From Campylobacteraceae bacterium (lineage in GTDB: Bacteria; Campylobacterota; Campylobacteria; Campylobacterales; Sulfurospirillaceae): DNA of 5,335 nucleotides. The notes beneath the pieces were generated by a model. That model worked only from the letters and a program-made list of their open reading frames with translations, had not been told where the DNA came from and made no database searches. A program made the position numbers and the translations under genes. Position 1 is the first letter of the stretch. Each line of letters begins with the position of its first letter. Positions 4,920 through 5,335 of this stretch are shown here, one piece after another. The DNA is taken from positions 1 to 5,335 of the forward strand of contig JALUMJ010000147.1 of NCBI GenBank assembly GCA_027040375.1, given 5' to 3'.

Positions 4920-5335
4920 ATGTATCCATTATTTACAACTGGCACGATTGATCTGAATTCCAACTTACTATATGGTTTGATTATTGGTGCACTTTTTGGA
5001 ATAGTCTTAGAGAGAACAGGATTTGGAAGTGCAAAACATATAGCACCTGTATTTTATTTTAAAAATTTAAAAGTTTCTCAAACGATAGTTTCTGCAATCA
5101 TCACCTGTTCAACCCTTATAGTCATAGCATCTTACAATGGATGGATAGATTATACACAAATATTTATCCCCGATACTTATGTATGGCCTTATTTGGTTGG
5201 TGGTGTGTTATTTGGGGGAGCCATGGTTATGTCAGGATGGTGTCCAGGAACTGCTGTAGTTGGATTTGCTTCTGGTAAGATAGATGCTGGTGTATTTATC
5301 ATAGGTTTGCTTTGTGGGATGTACTTTTATTTTGA
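4920..5335 (+). CDS. YeeE/YedE-family half-transporter, second subunit (SGWCPGT type), 3' end outside window
   Basis: The open frame begins at ATG 4920-4922 with GAAGGAG (4908-4914) five nt upstream, and runs without a stop to the window end (138 codons plus 2 nt). Residues 16-36 (LLYGLIIGALFGIVLERTGFG) and 102-112 (MVMSGWCPGTA) are the two hallmark motifs of the C-terminal half of YeeE/YedE proteins; Cys108 is the conserved cysteine. About four membrane segments are visible (16-30, 54-72, 88-104, 122-138). The complementary motif in the preceding gene supports a heteromeric importer made of two half-size subunits. A typical half is about 140-150 residues, so only a few codons are likely missing. 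Confidence 0.88.
   Translation, partial: MYPLFTTGTIDLNSNLLYGLIIGALFGIVLERTGFGSAKHIAPVFYFKNLKVSQTIVSAIITCSTLIVIASYNGWIDYTQIFIPDTYVWPYLVGGVLFGGAMVMSGWCPGTAVVGFASGKIDAGVFIIGLLCGMYFYF

Overview
The window is AT-rich, tightly packed, and looks like Campylobacterota (epsilonproteobacterial) chromosome, probably from a free-living sulfur-metabolising lineage near Sulfurimonas. This rests on base composition, Lys/Ile/Phe-rich proteins, promoters made of a bare or extended -10 box, and the gene content. The genus is an inference.

Left part (1-2302): the C-terminal two thirds of a major facilitator transporter on the + strand runs into the 3' end of the RNase P RNA gene (rnpB, - strand, about 807-1192), with only 2 nt between them. 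truD (tRNA pseudouridine-13 synthase, - strand, TTG start) lies 24 nt upstream of rnpB on the same strand. That short gap carries a near-perfect extended -10 promoter for rnpB. The two genes thus form a small tRNA-maturation cluster.

Middle (2400-3862): a two-gene operon with an ATGA overlap encodes proteins that look like a succinate dehydrogenase/fumarate reductase iron-sulfur subunit (SdhB/FrdB type) and an HdrB/SdhE-type CCG-domain protein. Almost all cluster-binding cysteines are missing from both. The folds appear kept along the whole length and the reading frames are intact, so this looks like a conserved non-redox derivative of an SdhB-SdhE (Mfr-like) electron-transfer module rather than decay. 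It is the most interesting part of the window.

Right part (3927-5335): a class II superoxide reductase (neelaredoxin-like) with its own promoter, then a hairpin, then two consecutive half-size YeeE/YedE-family membrane proteins. These carry the RGCTSGQ and SGWCPGT cysteine motifs and probably together form one sulfur-compound (thiosulfate-like) importer. The second is cut by the window edge.
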